Translations under genes and position numbers: made by a program
In this document: one piece after another, positions 6,389-7,374 of the stretch
Layout of the letters: the number at the start of each line of letters is the position of its first letter
Position numbering within the stretch: position 1 is the first letter of the stretch
Assembly (NCBI GenBank): GCA_964619485.1
Contig: CAZUCI010000087.1
Coordinates: 1 to 7,374, forward strand
Reading direction: 5' to 3'
Source of the DNA: UBA2882 sp964619485
GTDB taxonomy: Bacteria; Bacillota; Clostridia; Lachnospirales; Lachnospiraceae
Length of the DNA stretch: 7,374 nucleotides
The notes under the pieces: generated by a model
What the model was told of the DNA's origin: nothing
Seen by the model: the letters and a program-made list of their open reading frames with translations, nothing else
Database searches by the model: none

Positions 6389-6413
6389 AAAAGTGGACAT
6401 GGCATGCTATCAT
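6385..6413 (+). promoter_or_regulatory. Sigma-A promoter of the rpsF-ssb-rpsR operon
   Basis: The -35 box TTGAAA (6385-6390) and -10 box TATCAT (6408-6413) are 17 bases apart. A TGC just before the -10 (6405-6407) makes it an extended -10 promoter. Transcription should start near 6419-6421, leaving a leader of about 70 nt before rpsF. The -35 overlaps the TGA stop of DUF951 (6386-6388). Confidence 0.8.
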
Positions 6414-6414
6414 A

Positions 6415-6489
6415 GAACTCCGTGATATATTAAATTCCTTGCTCCTTACATAGATAAGGGGCCAGAGACCAAAAGGAGGTAACGAAAGC
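6415..6489 (+). promoter_or_regulatory. rpsF leader, candidate S6:S18 autoregulatory RNA
   Basis: The leader has an 8-bp hairpin, 6441-6448 paired with 6455-6462 (one T-G pair), with a six-base loop. A short outer helix can form from C6418/T6419 with A6466/G6467 and from T6423/G6424 with C6463/A6464. It leaves the CCG at 6420-6422 as a bulge. S6:S18 complexes are known to repress their own mRNA through a leader stem with a CCG-containing bulge that mimics their 16S rRNA site, so the feature is in the right place. The 5' arm of the hairpin, CTCCTT (6442-6447), is also perfectly complementary to AAGGAG (6473-6478) of the rpsF ribosome binding site. No T tract follows, so it is not a terminator. 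Confidence 0.5.
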
Positions 6490-6780
6490 ATGAACAAATA
6501 TGAATTAGCCGTTGTTGTTAGTGCTAAAATCGAAGATGATGAAAGAGCTGCTACAGTAGAAAAAGTAAAAGCTTATATCGAGAGATTCGGTGGAACAGTT
6601 ACAAACGTTGATGAATGGGGCAAGAAGAGACTTGCATATGACATTCAGAAAATGAAAGAAGCTTTCTACTATTTCATCCAATTCGACGCTGAATCAACAG
6701 TACCATATGAAGTTGAAAACAGTGTTCGTATTATGGAAAACGTCATCAGATATTTATGCGTAAAACAGGACGAGGCATAA
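6490..6780 (+). CDS. rpsF: 30S ribosomal protein S6
   Basis: Ribosomal protein S6 pairs with S18 on the platform of the 30S subunit. The 96 residues are the usual bacterial length without the long acidic tail seen in some species. Recognisable features are the N-terminal YELAVVVS strand (4-11), GGTVTNVDEWGKKRLAYDIQ (34-53, the family signature region), and the closing VENSVRIMENVIRYL segment (75-89). A strong AAGGAGG (6473-6479) lies ten bases before the ATG. It is the first gene of the operon, with ssb starting 18 nt after its stop. Expression is probably autoregulated by S6:S18 through the leader. Confidence 0.98.
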   Translation: MNKYELAVVVSAKIEDDERAATVEKVKAYIERFGGTVTNVDEWGKKRLAYDIQKMKEAFYYFIQFDAESTVPYEVENSVRIMENVIRYLCVKQDEA

Positions 6781-6798
6781 TAGAAGGTAGGAATAAAG

Positions 6799-7242
6799 AT
6801 GAATAAAGTAATTCTAATGGGACGTTTGACCAGAGATCCAGAAGTAAGATATTCGCAGGGTGAGAATGCAATGGCTATTGCCAGATTTTCACTTGCTGTT
6901 GACCGCAGAGGAAACCGCAATAATCCAGAAGGACAGACAGCTGATTTTATCAACTGTGTAGCATTTGGACGTCAGGGTGAATTTGCAGAAAAATATTTCC
7001 GTAAGGGAACTAAAATTGCTATCACAGGTCATATTCAGACTGGAAGCTATACCAACAAGGATGGACAGAAGGTATATACCACGGATGTCATTGTTGATGA
7101 ACAGGAATTTGCTGAAAGCAAGAACAGTAATCAGGGCGGAGACAACGGTGGCTTTACACCAACTCGTACTGCAGCTCCTGAGCAGGCCGGTGAAGGATTT
7201 ATGAATATTCCGGATGGAATCGAAGAATTGCCGTTCAATTAG
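6799..7242 (+). CDS. ssb: Single-stranded DNA-binding protein
   Basis: SSB coats single-stranded DNA in replication, repair and recombination as a homotetramer. The OB-fold DNA-binding domain covers about 1-104: MNKVILMGRLTRDPEVRY (1-18), the NCVAFGRQGEFAEKY stretch (52-66) and KVYTTDVIVDE (91-101). A short Gly/Asn/Thr-rich linker (105-135) leads to the protein-interaction tip EELPFN (142-147). The tip has only two acidic residues and one Asn after the Phe, where the usual form ends in PF. At 147 residues it is slightly short. Its place between rpsF and rpsR is the normal Firmicutes arrangement, identifying it as the housekeeping copy. The ribosome binding region is AGAAGGTAGGAA (6783-6793). 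Confidence 0.97.
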   Translation: MNKVILMGRLTRDPEVRYSQGENAMAIARFSLAVDRRGNRNNPEGQTADFINCVAFGRQGEFAEKYFRKGTKIAITGHIQTGSYTNKDGQKVYTTDVIVDEQEFAESKNSNQGGDNGGFTPTRTAAPEQAGEGFMNIPDGIEELPFN

Positions 7243-7270
7243 AAAAACAGTAAAGGATGGAGGCAATAAC

Positions 7271-7374
7271 ATGGCTTTTAATAAGACAGACAGATCCGAT
7301 TCTCCTATGAAGAGAAGAGGCGGAATGCGCAGAAGAAAAAAAGTTTGTGTATTCTGCGGCAAAGATAATGTGAT
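7271..7374 (+). CDS. rpsR: 30S ribosomal protein S18, 5' part (cut by window end)
   Basis: The first 34 codons are visible: an Asn/Asp-containing N-terminus, a strongly basic stretch (KRRGG and RRRKK, 14-24) and CVFCGKDN (26-33), the standard S18 signature. The Cys26/Cys29 pair marks the zinc-binding (C+) form. S18 binds S6 on the 30S platform. The start is set by GGAGG at 7259-7263, seven bases before the ATG. It starts 28 nt after ssb, and no terminator lies between, so it belongs to the same operon. The remainder lies outside the window. Confidence 0.96.
   Translation, partial: MAFNKTDRSDSPMKRRGGMRRRKKVCVFCGKDNV

Noticed and set aside
6253..6453. 66-codon + strand frame overlapping DUF951
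   Set aside because: It is in a different frame from the recognisable DUF951 protein and runs through the rpsF promoter and leader.
6441..6462. Hairpin in the rpsF leader as a terminator of the DUF951 unit
   Set aside because: No T tract follows it, and it lies downstream of the rpsF promoter in the leader.
6889..7362. 157-codon open frame on the - strand across ssb and rpsR
   Set aside because: It is antisense to two certain housekeeping genes, and the length follows from the low frequency of antisense stops there.

Overview
The window looks like chromosomal DNA of a low-GC anaerobic Firmicute, most likely a Lachnospiraceae-type gut clostridium. The reasons are the AT-rich composition, the strong AGGAG-type ribosome binding sites, sigma-A promoters with 17-nt spacers, and the order rpsF-ssb-rpsR, which is standard in Firmicutes. 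Lachnospiraceae is an inference from protein style; there is no 16S here. All genes are on the + strand.

Region 1 (1-175) is the end of a tRNA cluster: the 3' part of tRNA-Glu(UUC), a complete tRNA-Cys(GCA), and a strong intrinsic terminator. Region 2 (about 176-2108) is a two-gene transporter unit: an AEC-family organic-anion or auxin-efflux-type carrier followed 31 nt later by an FNT-family formate/nitrite channel, then a long hairpin. Region 3 (about 2112-4604) is one separately transcribed gene with an excellent promoter. It encodes a 769-residue cytosolic protein that joins a LacI-type ligand-binding domain without a DNA-binding head, a helical and GAF-like middle, and a C-terminal GGDEF diguanylate cyclase domain. 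Region 4 (about 4533-6388) carries a membrane DUF218/YdcF-like protein, a sirtuin NAD-dependent deacylase and a 60-residue DUF951 protein, closely spaced and probably co-transcribed. Region 5 (6385-7374) is the start of the rpsF-ssb-rpsR operon. Its promoter overlaps the DUF951 stop codon, and its leader is likely to hold the S6:S18 autoregulatory RNA. rpsR runs off the window.

The genes do not form one dedicated system. The two transporters could move small organic acids such as formate. The sensor cyclase could turn an unknown cytosolic ligand into a c-di-GMP signal. The rest is housekeeping. I see no phage genes, insertion sequences, CRISPR or toxin-antitoxin modules. The points most worth a second look are the PBP-GGDEF fusion and the rpsF leader, where a hairpin arm is also a perfect anti-Shine-Dalgarno sequence.
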